Source of the DNA: Eukaryota sp. TZLM1-RC
Lineage: Eukaryota; Metamonada: BaSk clade
NCBI GenBank assembly: GCA_040285825.1
Contig: JAUPSS010000005.1
Coordinates: forward strand, 992,001-1,056,000
Direction: 5' to 3'
Length of the DNA stretch: 64,000 nt
Positions 63,845-64,000 of this stretch are shown here, in pieces (the stretch's first letter is position 1; each line of letters begins with the position of its first letter). The notes under the pieces are model-generated. The model was not told the DNA's origin and ran no database searches. It saw nothing but the letters and a program-made list of their open reading frames with translations. Both the position numbers and the translations under genes were made by a program.

Positions 63845-64000
63845 GTAATTACTGTGGCCCAAACGAGTAATCCTGGCCGAGTTGCCCCAATTCTCCGAAG
63901 TGCTGACCGCTCCTCTTGCTCGCGCTTCGTTGACGAGTTGCGAGACTTTGCCGTCCGTATGTCCTTAATGAGACCTGAACCCGCTCCCACTAATTCCCAG
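63821..64000 (+). CDS. Family D Gag, N-terminal part (runs off right edge)
   Basis: MHLHTNPTVITVAQTSNPG, RVAPILRSADRSSCSRFVDE and VRMSLMRPEPAPTNSQ, closely similar to D2 Gag. The ATG is inside the LTR. Confidence 0.78.
   Translation, partial: MHLHTNPTVITVAQTSNPGRVAPILRSADRSSCSRFVDELRDFAVRMSLMRPEPAPTNSQ
63843..63854. other. LTR-boundary palindrome CAGTAATTACTG (D1)
   Basis: Perfect 12-bp palindrome with octamer GTAATTAC, inside gag codons ACA GTA ATT ACT GTG. Confidence 0.88.

Larger units (their letters stand above)
63660..64000 (+). mobile_element. Gypsy family D copy D1, 5' end (continues beyond window)
   Basis: Starts TGTAGGCTTATGCC at the base following A3's CCTG duplication. A 185-bp LTR, then gag running off the right edge. 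Confidence 0.85.

Noticed and set aside
1-64000. CRISPR arrays, tRNA or rRNA genes
   Set aside because: No regularly spaced repeats or cloverleaf/rRNA-like segments were found by eye. The only tandem arrays are the coding 45-bp repeat in B gag and the 106-bp duplication.

Overview
The window is nuclear DNA of a eukaryote, most likely a unicellular flagellate or an organism with a flagellated stage. The evidence is AT-rich sequence, spliceosomal introns of only 36-40 nt, a radial-spoke RSPH1 homologue (so a motile cilium), a CCT5 chaperonin subunit, an archaeal/eukaryotic-type glutamyl-tRNA synthetase, a Sec1-like (SCFD2-type) protein and a kinase with leucine-rich repeats. I cannot name the species. 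Host genes are few islands: RSPH1 (11774-12469), CCT5 (12944-14691), SCFD2-like (32317-34167), GluRS (38018-39686) and kinase-LRR (44109-46094). They sit in a sea of nested and mostly broken transposable elements.

Layout. 1-2547: edge ORF and a 5' fragment of a Ty3/gypsy element (family A, minus). 2611-10400: an RCC1-repeat/LRR pseudogene split by a gypsy element with 79-bp LTRs (C1, 3265-9260, TSD ATTG). 11774-14691: RSPH1 and CCT5. 15010-18110: LRR fragment and RLE-type non-LTR retroelements (family E). 18173-21871: mosaic of C2, D2 and C4. 22763-32240: an E element split by a full-ended gypsy element B (25346-31588, TSD CTTT). 32317-34167: SCFD2-like. 36715-42960: E fragments around GluRS. 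44109-46094: kinase. 47450-51494: gypsy fragments F and G. 51587-54680: hAT and MULE DNA-transposon remains with an LTR. 54690-58160: duplicated non-coding unit carrying gypsy C3 (TSD GAAA). 59533-60157: MULE SWIM-finger fragment. 60158-63655: gypsy A3 (TSD CCTG) carrying a captured foreign gene piece. 63660-64000: start of gypsy D1, abutting A3 across the same CCTG.

Two observations stand out. (1) Three 40-nt introns, two in CCT5 and one in GluRS, are near-copies of one sequence inserted at G|GT sites in unrelated genes. This is the hallmark of introner elements (transposon-like intron gain). (2) In every gypsy family seen with a 5' LTR (A, B, C, D, F, and probably G), the 5' LTR/internal boundary is a 12-bp perfect palindrome of form CA-N8-TG. 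N8 takes five different sequences but stays self-complementary, and no conventional tRNA primer site lies directly after the LTR. This covariation suggests a self-complementary primer-binding or dimerisation site. In families A, B, D and (ancestrally) F the LTR also contains the gag start codon and its first 5-9 codons, with the palindrome read in the same frame. In addition, four gypsy copies (A3, B, C3, G) carry internal deletions that remove the protease while their ends are kept.
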